In this document: positions 16,724 to 24,675 of the stretch, in pieces
How the letters are laid out: each line of letters starts with the position of its first letter
Numbering within the stretch: the first letter of the stretch is position 1
From: Bacteroidales bacterium
GTDB taxonomy: Bacteria; Bacteroidota; Bacteroidia; Bacteroidales; UBA932
Direction of reading: 5' to 3'
Assembly: GCA_016281435.1 (NCBI GenBank)
Contig: JAEEIQ010000059.1
Coordinates: forward strand, 1-51,336
DNA length: 51,336 bases
The notes under the pieces: generated by a model
Told to the model about the DNA's origin: nothing
Database searches by the model: none
Seen by the model: the letters and a program-made list of their open reading frames with translations, nothing else
Program-made: the position numbers and the translations under genes

Positions 16724-18121
16724 TCAGGCATTGAATATTTCCTGCACTACTTCGCGCTCGTCGAAATGCAGGTGTTCGGTTCCTATGATCTGGTAAGTCT
16801 CGTGGCCCTTGCCGGCGAGAAGTATCGTCGACGAGTCCGGGCTCATGAGTATGGCGGTGCGTATGGCTTCCTTGCGGTCGGCGATGCAGACTGCCTTCGC
16901 GAGGCCTTTCGGGCTCAGGCCGGCCTTGATGTCCTCCATTATGTCTTCGGTCCGCTCGGTGCGGCTGTTGTCCGAAGTGATGAAGATCCTGTCTGCCAGC
17001 TTTTCGGCAATCGCGGCCATCTCCGGGCGCTTTGTCTTGTCCCTGTCCCCTCCGCATCCGAAGACGCAGACAAGGGTCCTGGAAGGGCTTACGGCGCGAA
17101 GGGTCGTGAGCACGTTCTCAAGGGCGTCGGGAGTATGGGCGTAGTCTATGACCACGGCCAGGTCCCTGGGACCGCGCAGGGTCTCCAGCCGGCCGGGAGC
17201 GCTTTCCAGGCGGCTGATCCCGACGAGGGCTTCGTCCTGCGGGACTCCGAGCGCGAGGGCGGCGCAGTAGATCGCCAGTATGTTGTATGCGTTATGCATG
17301 CCGACCAGCCGCGTCCATACCTCCTTCCCGTCCACCTTGAGCATCATCCCTTCGAAGCTCTGTTCGAGGATGCGGCAGCTGTGGTCGGCGGCGGACCTGC
17401 AGGAATATGTCACCACCCTGGCGCGGGTGTTCTGCATCATGACCATGCCGTTGCGGTCGTCGACGTTGGTGATGGCCGTGGCCCCCTGCGGGAGGCGGTC
17501 GAAGAACAGTTTCTTGCAGCGCAGATACTCGGCGAAGGTCTTGTGGTAATCGAGATGGTCGTGGGTCAGGTTTGAGAATATCCCGACCTTGAATTCGAGT
17601 CCGGTGACCCTTTCCTGCTCGACTCCGATGGAGCTGACTTCCATGAAGCAGTACTCGCATCCGGCGTCGACCATCCTGCGCATCAGGGAGTTGATAGTGA
17701 TGGGGTCGGCGGTCGTGTTGGCCGTTTCGAGACGTTCGGCCCCGACGTAGTTGGCTATCGTGGAGAGAAGCCCGCATTCGTAGCCCAGGGCGCGGAACAG
17801 GCGGTACAGCAGGGTCACCGTCGTGGTCTTGCCGTTCGTGCCGGTTATGCCGACTGTCTTGAGTTGTCCGGAAGGATGGCCGTAGAAACGGTCGGCGCAC
17901 AGGGCGAGGGCCCTGCGGTCGGCGTCCACCACGGCTGCCGCTCCCCGTGCGAGGGCGTCGGGGATGAAGGCGTGCCCGTCAGCCGCGAATCCGCCCGTGG
18001 CGATGAAGAGGGCGCCTTCGCAGGCCTTTCTCGAATCCGAGCAGATCGAGCTTATCTCAGTGTCTGGAGCGCCGTGGAGTATGGCCGCTCCTGTGTCTTT
18101 TATTATTTCTGCCAGTCTCAT
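16724..18121 (-). CDS. murE: UDP-N-acetylmuramoyl-tripeptide synthetase MurE, altered amino-acid loop
   Basis: A 465-aa Mur ligase adding the third residue of the stem peptide. The ATP loop is GITGTNGKTTT (about residues 90-100), and YAHTPDALENVL and a late AGKGHETYQ motif follow. I chose the start at 18119-18121 because it gives MRLAEIIKD and a 4-bp overlap with the ftsI stop; a longer frame lies inside ftsI. In the usual place of the meso-diaminopimelate recognition motif DNPR the protein has D384-N-S-R387 followed by TERTED, so the arginine is kept but the prolines are not. The substrate is probably meso-DAP, as in most Gram-negatives, but this loop is unusual. Confidence 0.95.
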   Translation of the reverse strand: MRLAEIIKDTGAAILHGAPDTEISSICSDSRKACEGALFIATGGFAADGHAFIPDALARGAAAVVDADRRALALCADRFYGHPSGQLKTVGITGTNGKTTTVTLLYRLFRALGYECGLLSTIANYVGAERLETANTTADPITINSLMRRMVDAGCEYCFMEVSSIGVEQERVTGLEFKVGIFSNLTHDHLDYHKTFAEYLRCKKLFFDRLPQGATAITNVDDRNGMVMMQNTRARVVTYSCRSAADHSCRILEQSFEGMMLKVDGKEVWTRLVGMHNAYNILAIYCAALALGVPQDEALVGISRLESAPGRLETLRGPRDLAVVIDYAHTPDALENVLTTLRAVSPSRTLVCVFGCGGDRDKTKRPEMAAIAEKLADRIFITSDNSRTERTEDIMEDIKAGLSPKGLAKAVCIADRKEAIRTAILMSPDSSTILLAGKGHETYQIIGTEHLHFDEREVVQEIFNA

Positions 18122-20217
18122 TGCAGTTCTATTTTCAATGTAGTTCCGGTATCGACGGCCGTTCCTGCCGCCGGGTGCTGCCTGCGCACATGCCCTGTGC
18201 CGGTGTATGAGCATCTGAGCCCTGAGTTTTCAGCCAGCCATATCGCGTCCTGCAGGCCCAGTCCCGCCATGTCCGGGACCGTGGTCCTTCCGGAAGCGGA
18301 GACGCCGGGAGCTGGGACGGACGGGGTCATCCTGGGGACCTGCGCGCTGCGCTTCAGGCCGTCCTGCCAGTACGGGTCCATGTTCACGATGCCGTTCACC
18401 AGCCTCTTGACGGCCTTTGCGGGGTAGGAGCCCCCGTAGAAACTGTGGTGGGACAGTTTCGAATAGACGACGGCTATGACGCTGTACCGCGGGGCCTCGG
18501 CGGGGAAGAAGCCGACGAAGGTGCCCTGGTTCTTCTTGCGTCCGCTTTCGTCCATGTATTTTCCGTTTTCGAGGACTATCTGCGCCGTGCCGGTCTTGCC
18601 CGCGACGGTGCAGGCCGCGTTCTTGAGCACGGTGGCCGTGCCTTCTTCAGTGACGGCGCGGAGGGCCCTTGTCAGCGTGTCTGCGACGGCCCTGGTGCAT
18701 ATCGAGGCGTTGAGTATGCCGGGTCCGCGCCTTTCGCTCACGGTGCCGTTCTTTTCGATGGATTCCACGAGGTAGGGCTTCATCATCCTGCCCTTGGCGG
18801 CGATGGCGTTGTAGAAGGTCAGGATGTGCAGGGGCGTCATCCCCGTGCTGTATCCGTACGCGACGGATCCGAGGGTGGTGTTGCTCCAGTTCTTGCCGAC
18901 TTTCGGCAGGACGGGGGTCCTCAGGCCGTCGAGGTCGAACTCGAACGCTTCCCCGAGCTTGTAGAGGTAGAGCTTGTCCATGTAGTTCTGGGGCTTCGAC
19001 GCATAGCCGTCCACGGCGATGGTCGCGAGCACGTAGTTGGAAGAGATCTTGAAGCCGTCCAGGTAGGATATCTCTTTCGTGTGGTGCTCCCTCTCCCAAT
19101 CGAGGATGTGCACGTCCTGCCTTAGGCCGCGCGCGTTCCGCACGATCCCGTGGTTGGTCGGGATGGTCTCGTCGAGGCTCTTTATGAGCCCGTCGGAAAG
19201 CGCCGCCGTCATCGTCACCGTCTTGAATATGGAGCCGGGTTCCCCGACCCTTCCAATTGCGAGGTTGGAAATCTCCTCGAGCGTCGAGCTCTTCTCGTCG
19301 CGCAGCAGGTTGACCATGGCCCTGATGGCCCCGGTGGCTACTTCCATCAGCACGATGCATCCGCCCTCGATCTCGTCGTCGGCTTCGATCTGCTCGCGCA
19401 GGGCCCTGTCCGCCAGGTCCTGGAAATCTATGTCCAGGGTGGTCCTGATATCCTTTCCGTCCGTCGCGCGGACGTATTCATGCTCGAAGTCGCGCACCTT
19501 GCCGGCGTCTGTTTCCCTCAGCCACTGGCTGCCTTCCTTTCCGTGCAGGACATAGTCGAACTTGCCCTCAAGGCCTATGTGAGTGTTGCTGACCTGGGCG
19601 CGGTTGTCGCGCACGAAGCCTATGGTGCGGCGGGCGAGCTTGCCGTAAGGGTACTGACGTATGTCCCTCTGCTCCACGATGAGCCCGCTGCGGTAGCGTC
19701 CTTCGCGGAAGAGGGGCAGCTTGATTATCTCGTTGTATGTGTTCAGGTCCACTCCGTGTCCGATGCGGACGTATCTGCGTCCCTGGGCCCTTCCGTCGGA
19801 GATCAGCTTGAAATGCTCCGCCGCGCTCTTCTCGGGGAATATCGTCGCGAGGCCTTCGGAAAGCTGCCTGGCCTTGGCGAGCCATTCCGCTTCCCTGCGG
19901 ACGCCTTCGCTGCGGTCTTTCATCGAAGCGAACCTGTCTTTCTGGGCCGTGCAGTCCATGAATATGTTGTACTGCGGGCAGGACATGGCGAGGAGCCTTC
20001 CGTCGCGGGCAAGGATGTTTCCGCGCGCGGGCTCGATCGCCTGCTTCCTGCTGCTGGGGGTGAGGGCGGCCTCGATCTTTTCGCTTGGCTTGAAGAAGAT
20101 CTGGATCTGGACTATGCGCACGAGGATTACCGCCGCCGCGAGGAGCAGAAGCAGGTAGAAACCGAACAGGACTTTGCCTATAAGGTCCTTCTTGGGGTTG
20201 TTTTCCTGCGCGCTCAT
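18118..20217 (-). CDS. ftsI: Septal peptidoglycan transpeptidase (class B PBP, PBP3/FtsI) with PASTA domain
   Basis: A 699-aa class B penicillin-binding protein that cross-links septal peptidoglycan with FtsW. A short cytoplasmic start and one membrane segment (about 13-35) are followed by the dimerisation domain and the transpeptidase domain with S329-I-F-K332, S392-S-N394 and K541-T-G543. A single PASTA-like domain occupies about residues 635-699, common in Bacteroidota and Gram-positives but absent from E. coli FtsI. It overlaps ftsL and murE by 4 bp each. Confidence 0.96.
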   Translation of the reverse strand: MSAQENNPKKDLIGKVLFGFYLLLLLAAAVILVRIVQIQIFFKPSEKIEAALTPSSRKQAIEPARGNILARDGRLLAMSCPQYNIFMDCTAQKDRFASMKDRSEGVRREAEWLAKARQLSEGLATIFPEKSAAEHFKLISDGRAQGRRYVRIGHGVDLNTYNEIIKLPLFREGRYRSGLIVEQRDIRQYPYGKLARRTIGFVRDNRAQVSNTHIGLEGKFDYVLHGKEGSQWLRETDAGKVRDFEHEYVRATDGKDIRTTLDIDFQDLADRALREQIEADDEIEGGCIVLMEVATGAIRAMVNLLRDEKSSTLEEISNLAIGRVGEPGSIFKTVTMTAALSDGLIKSLDETIPTNHGIVRNARGLRQDVHILDWEREHHTKEISYLDGFKISSNYVLATIAVDGYASKPQNYMDKLYLYKLGEAFEFDLDGLRTPVLPKVGKNWSNTTLGSVAYGYSTGMTPLHILTFYNAIAAKGRMMKPYLVESIEKNGTVSERRGPGILNASICTRAVADTLTRALRAVTEEGTATVLKNAACTVAGKTGTAQIVLENGKYMDESGRKKNQGTFVGFFPAEAPRYSVIAVVYSKLSHHSFYGGSYPAKAVKRLVNGIVNMDPYWQDGLKRSAQVPRMTPSVPAPGVSASGRTTVPDMAGLGLQDAIWLAENSGLRCSYTGTGHVRRQHPAAGTAVDTGTTLKIELQ

Positions 20218-20564
20218 TTTTCCAGTCTGGTTGCGGGACGGTCGGGTTCGCCGACCTTCGATCCCATGTCCGTCAGCATCCGGTCCACCGTCGAGCGGCG
20301 GCTCAGGCTGACCAGTTCGTATGTCCTCTGGGAGTGGATTATCTCAAGTTCCCTCAGCGTTTTCTTGTTCTTTTCCACCTTGTTCAGCGTGGTCTCGATC
20401 ATAAGGCTGGTCCAGATCAGCATCGCGAGGAGGAAGAAGGTGTAGGCGATGTGCAGGAACCAGCGGCTTATCTTCAGGCGGAGCAGCAGCTCGCCCTTGA
20501 TAATGGCGAAGAAGGCGTTTTTGACACCCCCGAGAAAGTCGCGTATCTTCCATTTCATCTCCAT
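20214..20564 (-). CDS. ftsL: FtsL-like divisome protein
   Basis: A 116-aa bitopic protein: a cytoplasmic segment of about 33 residues, one membrane helix (about 36-56) and a periplasmic heptad-type coiled coil (about 58-90). This is the Bacteroidota FtsL-like family, which replaces FtsL between rsmH and ftsI; assignment is by topology and position more than sequence. It would bridge FtsQ and the FtsWI synthase. The gene is 2 bp after rsmH. An internal start at codon 3 is also possible. Confidence 0.85.
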   Translation of the reverse strand: MEMKWKIRDFLGGVKNAFFAIIKGELLLRLKISRWFLHIAYTFFLLAMLIWTSLMIETTLNKVEKNKKTLRELEIIHSQRTYELVSLSRRSTVDRMLTDMGSKVGEPDRPATRLEK

Positions 20565-20566
20565 CC

Positions 20567-21469
20567 CTATATCTTTTCGGCGACGCGCAGCTTGGCGCTG
20601 CGTGCCCTGGTGTTGGCCGCTATTTCTTCTTCCGCCGGCACGACGGGTTTGCGCGTCACGGGCCTCAGGGGCGCATCGCTCCTGCCGTAGATGTCCGTGT
20701 GCACATCTCCGTCGATGTTTCCCGAGCGGATGAAATTCTTCACCATCCTGTCTTCCAGGGAATGGTAGGTTATCACCGCCAGCCTGCCTCCGCTCCTGAG
20801 GGAGGCGGCCGCGCCGGCAAGGAATTTCTCCAGCGAACGCATTTCGGCGTTGACTTCTATCCTGAGGGCCTGGTATATCTTTGCCAGGACCTTGTGCTCT
20901 GCGGCTACAGGCAGGGCGGGCCGGACGGCATCGTCGAGGTCGTCTGTGGTGAGGATGGGCGCTTTCGCGCGGGCGTCGGCGATGAGTTTCGCGAGCCGGC
21001 GCGGAGAGTCCACTTCGCCGTAGATCCGGAGGATCCGCTCCAATTCTTCTTGCGTATAAGAATTGACGATGTCCGCCGCGGTCCGTTTCCCCTGCACATT
21101 CATCCGCATGTCCAAAGGCGCGCTGAAGCGGAACGAAAATCCGCGTTCGGGCGTGTCGAACTGGTGGGATGAGACGCCGAGGTCGGCGAGTATCCCGTCC
21201 AGCCCCTCGGGGGCATGCAGCAAGCCGTAGTTATGTATGAACCTGAAATTGTTGTGTACCAGTATGAGCCTTTCGTCCCTGGGTGCGTTCGCAAGTGCGT
21301 CTTCGTCCCTGTCGAAGGCGAGCAGCCGCCCGTCCGGGGACAGGCGCGAGAGTATTTCCGCAGAATGCCCCCCTCCGCCGAATGTGGCGTCCGCATAGAC
21401 TCCCGACGGGTTTGTGACGAGGGCGTCCACGCTTTCCTTGAGAAGTACGGGGGTATGGTATGCTGACAT
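20567..21469 (-). CDS. rsmH: 16S rRNA (cytosine1402-N4)-methyltransferase
   Basis: A 300-aa SAM-dependent methyltransferase (formerly MraW) modifying C1402 of 16S rRNA. The N-terminal HTPVLLKESVDAL and the SAM-binding DATFGGGGHSAEIL are diagnostic, and the late YHSLEDRMVKNF motif is intact. It follows mraZ by 12 bp, the standard head of the dcw cluster. Confidence 0.97.
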   Translation of the reverse strand: MSAYHTPVLLKESVDALVTNPSGVYADATFGGGGHSAEILSRLSPDGRLLAFDRDEDALANAPRDERLILVHNNFRFIHNYGLLHAPEGLDGILADLGVSSHQFDTPERGFSFRFSAPLDMRMNVQGKRTAADIVNSYTQEELERILRIYGEVDSPRRLAKLIADARAKAPILTTDDLDDAVRPALPVAAEHKVLAKIYQALRIEVNAEMRSLEKFLAGAAASLRSGGRLAVITYHSLEDRMVKNFIRSGNIDGDVHTDIYGRSDAPLRPVTRKPVVPAEEEIAANTRARSAKLRVAEKI

Positions 21470-21481
21470 ACTTCCGGTCTC

Positions 21482-21934
21482 CTATCTAGATTCAGATAGT
21501 TTTCCGGCAATGGCAATGTATTCTTCGTTCGAGATGGAGCTCCGCTCGAATTCCTCCCTGGCCCAGATCTCGATCTTGTAATCATTGCCGGAGAAAACCA
21601 CCTCTTTGTTGACGCCGATGGAGTCGAGGAGCTTGCGGGAGACGGAGATGCGCCCGAGTTTTCCGTCGGGTTCGACCACGTCGCGGTTCCGCATGTATTC
21701 TCTCCAGAAGATTGCGTGTTCCTTGTTGAAGAAATTGAGTTTCGATTTGACCTCCTGGGACTGTTTCTCCCATTCCTCGTACGTGTACATCTCGAGGCAC
21801 GGGGCGAACAGGTCCTTTTTGACGACAAACCTCATGTCGCCTCCTTCGGGCATAAGGCCCTTGAACGCCGAGGGGAAGACGAGCCGCCCCTTGTCGTCAA
21901 GCTTGACCGTGTATTCTCCGATGAAGGTGACCAT
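21482..21934 (-). CDS. mraZ: Transcriptional regulator MraZ
   Basis: A 150-aa MraZ with two SpoVT/AbrB-like halves, each with the short signature: DDKGRLVFPSAFK (about residues 13-25) and DGKLGRISVSRKLL (about 95-108). The ring-shaped oligomer binds DNA repeats upstream of its own gene and, where studied, controls the dcw cluster. Length is normal. The upstream region has several GTGG repeats that could be its operator. Confidence 0.96.
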   Translation of the reverse strand: MVTFIGEYTVKLDDKGRLVFPSAFKGLMPEGGDMRFVVKKDLFAPCLEMYTYEEWEKQSQEVKSKLNFFNKEHAIFWREYMRNRDVVEPDGKLGRISVSRKLLDSIGVNKEVVFSGNDYKIEIWAREEFERSSISNEEYIAIAGKLSESR

Positions 21935-21955
21935 AATTCAAATACGCAAGTGGTA

Positions 21956-21963
21956 CAAAGGTA
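21956..21963 (-). promoter_or_regulatory. Bacteroidota -7 promoter box for the dcw cluster
   Basis: On the minus strand TACCTTTG matches TAnnTTTG. It lies 21 bp upstream of the mraZ start, downstream of the GTGG-type repeats. It is the only clear promoter signal seen before the 17-gene minus-strand run; internal promoters may exist but none is evident. Confidence 0.6.
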
Positions 21964-21973
21964 GCAAAAATTT

Positions 21974-22021
21974 TCCACTTTCTTACATTTCATTACAAAT
22001 TTTTCCACAAACTTATCCACA
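21974..22021 (-). promoter_or_regulatory. GTGG-type repeat cluster upstream of mraZ, with a consensus DnaA box
   Basis: Three copies of TCCAC (GTGGA on the minus strand) occur at 21974-21978, 22004-22008 and 22016-22020. The proximal one reads AAAGTGG on the minus strand, close to the MraZ site described in Mycoplasma, and shares GTGG/TGGG with other MraZ operators. The distal copy, TTATCCACA at 22013-22021, is also a perfect DnaA box, and TTTTCCACA lies beside it (22001-22009). The two readings cannot be separated from sequence alone. Confidence 0.5.
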
Positions 22022-22067
22022 GTTTCCCTTGCGGCGCGGGATGCGGCCTACTTTTCAAATAATTGAG

Positions 22068-22075
22068 TATATTTG
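22068..22075 (+). promoter_or_regulatory. Bacteroidota -7 promoter box for upp
   Basis: TATATTTG matches TAnnTTTG and lies 27 bp upstream of the upp start at 22103, in the AT-rich patch shared with the divergent mraZ control region. Confidence 0.5.
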
Positions 22076-22102
22076 TCCCGACGAAGAATCAATTCGAAAG
22101 CC

Positions 22103-22756
22103 ATGAAAGTCATCAATCTCGCCGGGACGGACTCCGTTCTCCACACATTCATCGCCCAGATCAGGGACAGGAAGATACAGAAGGACCGCATGCGTTTCCG
22201 CCGGAATCTTGTCCGTGTCGGTCAGATTTTCGGCTACGAGATCAGCAAGACGATGAAGTACAGCCCCAAGGAGGTTATGACGCCCCTTGCGACCGCGACG
22301 GTTTCCACCTATGACGACAAGGTGGTCGTCGCTTCGATCCTCCGTGCCGGGCTTCCCCTGCAGGAGGGGCTCCTGGAGTTCTTCGACAATGCCGAGAGCG
22401 CCTTTGTGGCCGCATACCGCAAATACGACAGCGACGGCGAGTTCAACATCCATTCGGAGTACTGCACCTGCCCTTCCCTTGAAGGCAAGACCCTCATACT
22501 AGCCGACACTATGATAGCCACGGGATCCTCCGTCGAGGTTGCGCTGGAGATCCTGCGCGCCCGCGGAGGCGACCCCGCCAGGATACATCTCGTATGCCCG
22601 GTGGCCAGCGCTAATGCGGTGGAGTTCCTGAGCCGGCATTGCACGGACGACGTGACGCTCTGGATTGCCGCCGAGGACCCCGAACTGACGAACAAGTCCT
22701 TCGTCATACCCGGGCTGGGAGATGCAGGCGACCTGGCATACGGAGACAAGATATGA
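22103..22756 (+). CDS. upp: Uracil phosphoribosyltransferase
   Basis: A 217-aa enzyme making UMP from uracil and PRPP (pyrimidine salvage). The PRPP-binding loop is in LILADTMIATGSS (about residues 134-146) and the uracil-binding C-terminal motif is IPGLGDAGD. I chose the ATG at 22103 (MKVINLAGTDS); a TTG further upstream is part of the promoter box. The stop overlaps the start of the Fur-like gene (ATGA). Confidence 0.93.
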   Translation: MKVINLAGTDSVLHTFIAQIRDRKIQKDRMRFRRNLVRVGQIFGYEISKTMKYSPKEVMTPLATATVSTYDDKVVVASILRAGLPLQEGLLEFFDNAESAFVAAYRKYDSDGEFNIHSEYCTCPSLEGKTLILADTMIATGSSVEVALEILRARGGDPARIHLVCPVASANAVEFLSRHCTDDVTLWIAAEDPELTNKSFVIPGLGDAGDLAYGDKI

Positions 22757-23202
22757 TCCTGACCACGGACAAGTTCGGATCGGCCCTGCGCAGCCGCTCC
22801 CTCAAGGCCACTCCGAAGAGGATAGCAGTCCACGAGGCCATGCTCGAGCTCGTCCACGGAAGCGCCGACGCGGTCACGCGCTACATCAACGACAAGATGG
22901 GAATGGAGATTTCTGCGGTATCCGTCTACGGCACGCTGAGCCTCCTGAGCGACATCGGAATCTACGGCCGCCGGCTCAGTGCCGACAGCAAGATGTATTT
23001 CGACGTGGATCCGGAGCCGCATGTCCATCTTTACGATACGGTGAACAGCGAATACCGTAACATCGCCGACGACAAGATCCTCGACCTGGTCGGGAATCAT
23101 TTCAAGGGGCGCCGTTTCCGCGGATACAGCGTGGACGGAGTCGATATAAAGATAATCTGCCACCCGACCCGCAGGGGCCGGAATAAACTCAATAAGAAAT
23201 GA
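22753..23202 (+). CDS. Fur-family-like winged-helix regulator lacking the cysteine zinc site
   Basis: A 149-aa protein whose N-terminal half matches the Fur/PerR winged helix: LKATPKRIAVHEAM and then the recognition-helix signature VSVYGTLSLLSDIGI. The C-terminal half retains the Fur-like PEPHVHLYDTVN dimerisation segment with two histidines. There are no CxxC pairs; the only cysteine is near the C-terminus (IICHP), so the structural zinc site of most Fur proteins is missing. It is translationally coupled to upp and to the downstream lipoprotein. The sensed signal and targets are unknown. A generic winged-helix regulator is the fallback call. Confidence 0.78.
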   Translation: MILTTDKFGSALRSRSLKATPKRIAVHEAMLELVHGSADAVTRYINDKMGMEISAVSVYGTLSLLSDIGIYGRRLSADSKMYFDVDPEPHVHLYDTVNSEYRNIADDKILDLVGNHFKGRRFRGYSVDGVDIKIICHPTRRGRNKLNKK

Positions 23203-23906
23203 AAAGATTCGTTATCCTGCTTGCGGCCGCGCTCCTCGCCGCTTCCTGTATAAAAGGGGAACCCTTCATCTGCCGCTCCCTCGTGATGGGCAATTTCGTC
23301 GGCGGGGATCTTATCGTCGACGGAGGTCTTACCTTCCATGTAGTCAAGATGCAGGTCGATGTCACGGCGAAGCCCGAGGACAGGGTCATAGCGCTCTGCG
23401 ACGTCATGAAGCAGACGGGATCCTCCGACAAGGAATATGACGTGAAGCTTCTAGATTACGATTTCCCGCTCAACAAGGCCCCGCTCGTGAGCTCTGCCGT
23501 CACCGATTGGGAAGCGGTCGGGGATGATCCCGTCATTCCTTCCCGGTACTGGTTCTCCGGAGGTTTTTTCAACATGCTTGTCAAGTACTATCACGTTTAT
23601 CGTACGGACAAGACTCATGTCCTGAACCTGGTGAAGGACGATGCCAGGAGCAATGCCGATACGCTTTTCTTCTCCCTCAGGCACAATGCCGCCGGCGAGA
23701 CTCCCGGCGCTACGGATGTGGATATCAATGATCTCGTCGAAGACGCCGTTTATGCGACTTTCCCCATAGCCGACAGTTTCCCGGCCGGACGCGATTCCGT
23801 CGTCGTCAAGATCAGCGGGAAGTGGTATACCGGAAGCGCCTTCGGCATCGATCCATCCACGCAGCCCTACTCATATGTCGGGGTCTGCTACAAGGAGGAT
23901 CTTTAG
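23199..23906 (+). CDS. Putative NigD-like lipoprotein
   Basis: A 235-aa secreted lipoprotein: the signal peptide ends at a lipobox (LAASC, lipidated Cys at about residue 17). The following GNFVGGDLIVDGGLTFHVV segment and the all-beta character fit the two-domain NigD-like family of Bacteroidales envelope proteins, whose function is poorly known (named after a Prevotella bacteriocin operon). The match is by pattern and I hold the family name loosely. It is coupled to the Fur-like gene by a 4-bp overlap and ends 6 bp from the convergent radC. Confidence 0.5.
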   Translation: MKRFVILLAAALLAASCIKGEPFICRSLVMGNFVGGDLIVDGGLTFHVVKMQVDVTAKPEDRVIALCDVMKQTGSSDKEYDVKLLDYDFPLNKAPLVSSAVTDWEAVGDDPVIPSRYWFSGGFFNMLVKYYHVYRTDKTHVLNLVKDDARSNADTLFFSLRHNAAGETPGATDVDINDLVEDAVYATFPIADSFPAGRDSVVVKISGKWYTGSAFGIDPSTQPYSYVGVCYKEDL

Positions 23907-23912
23907 ACTCCC

Positions 23913-24599
23913 TCAGGCATTGTAACAGCGGTCGTCGGCGAAGCTGAAGAAGGCGTCGTCGGTCACTATCACGTGATCCACAAGGTCTATCTCGAAAGTC
24001 CTCAGGACCTTCCGCAGGTCGTCTGTGCGCTGGATGTCGGCCTTGCTCGGCCTCGGGTTCGCCCCCGGATGGTTATGGACCAGGATTATCCCCTTGGCGT
24101 TCCTGTCCAGGACCAGCCTCACGATCTTTCTTACGTCCACGGGCGCGGAACTGATGCTTCCCACGCTCAGCCGTTCCCGGCCCATCCGGTACAGGGACGA
24201 GCTCAGGAAGATGACCCACATTTCCTCATGGCCCACCGCTTTCAGCCTGGGCAGCATCTCGTCATAGACCATCCTGGCGCTGACTACCGGCTGCTTCAAT
24301 ATCGTGGAGGCTTCCGAAAGGAACCGGCGTCCCAGTTCGATCGCGGCCATGAGGGTGGCCGCCTTGTCGTTCTTGATTCCCGAGACTTCGCACAACTGTG
24401 AAGTCTGCATTGCAAACAGGGTCGATAGCCTTCCACCGGCGCGTGCAAGCAGTTCCTGGCCTATGTCCAGCACGCTCCGTCCCTTGGTCCCGGTGCGCAG
24501 CAGTATCGCGAGGAGTTCTCCGTCGCTGAGACTGGACGCACCTTTCAGAATGAGTTTTTCCCTGGGTCGTTCAGACCCGCACATGTCTTTTATTTTCAT
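23913..24599 (-). CDS. radC: RadC-family JAMM-domain protein
   Basis: A 228-aa RadC (DUF2466) protein. An N-terminal helix-hairpin-helix-like part (PREKLILKGASSLSDGELLA) is followed by the JAMM metal-binding motif VHNHPGANPRPSKAD in the C-terminal half. Despite the name the family is not proven to act in DNA repair; a role in recombination or genome-island biology has been proposed. The start at 24597-24599 gives the conserved MKIKDMCGSERPREKL; the frame stays open for 67 codons upstream but that part is not conserved and overlaps the end of the carboxyltransferase gene. Confidence 0.92.
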   Translation of the reverse strand: MKIKDMCGSERPREKLILKGASSLSDGELLAILLRTGTKGRSVLDIGQELLARAGGRLSTLFAMQTSQLCEVSGIKNDKAATLMAAIELGRRFLSEASTILKQPVVSARMVYDEMLPRLKAVGHEEMWVIFLSSSLYRMGRERLSVGSISSAPVDVRKIVRLVLDRNAKGIILVHNHPGANPRPSKADIQRTDDLRKVLRTFEIDLVDHVIVTDDAFFSFADDRCYNA

Positions 24600-24675
24600 G
24601 GGAGCAATGTAGCCCATGAAAACATAAAAAAAGAACAGAAACGCGTAATAAAACGGAAATACGTTTTTTTGAACG

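Noticed and set aside
22001..22021. Replication origin, because of a perfect DnaA box
   Set aside because: Only one perfect and one weaker box, no AT-rich unwinding element of note and no dnaA, dnaN or gidA nearby; it fits a regulatory site in front of mraZ better.
24597..24618. CATGGG/CCCATG inverted repeat over the radC start as an operator
   Set aside because: Only 6 bp per arm with a 10-bp spacer; such a repeat is expected by chance and nothing else supports it.
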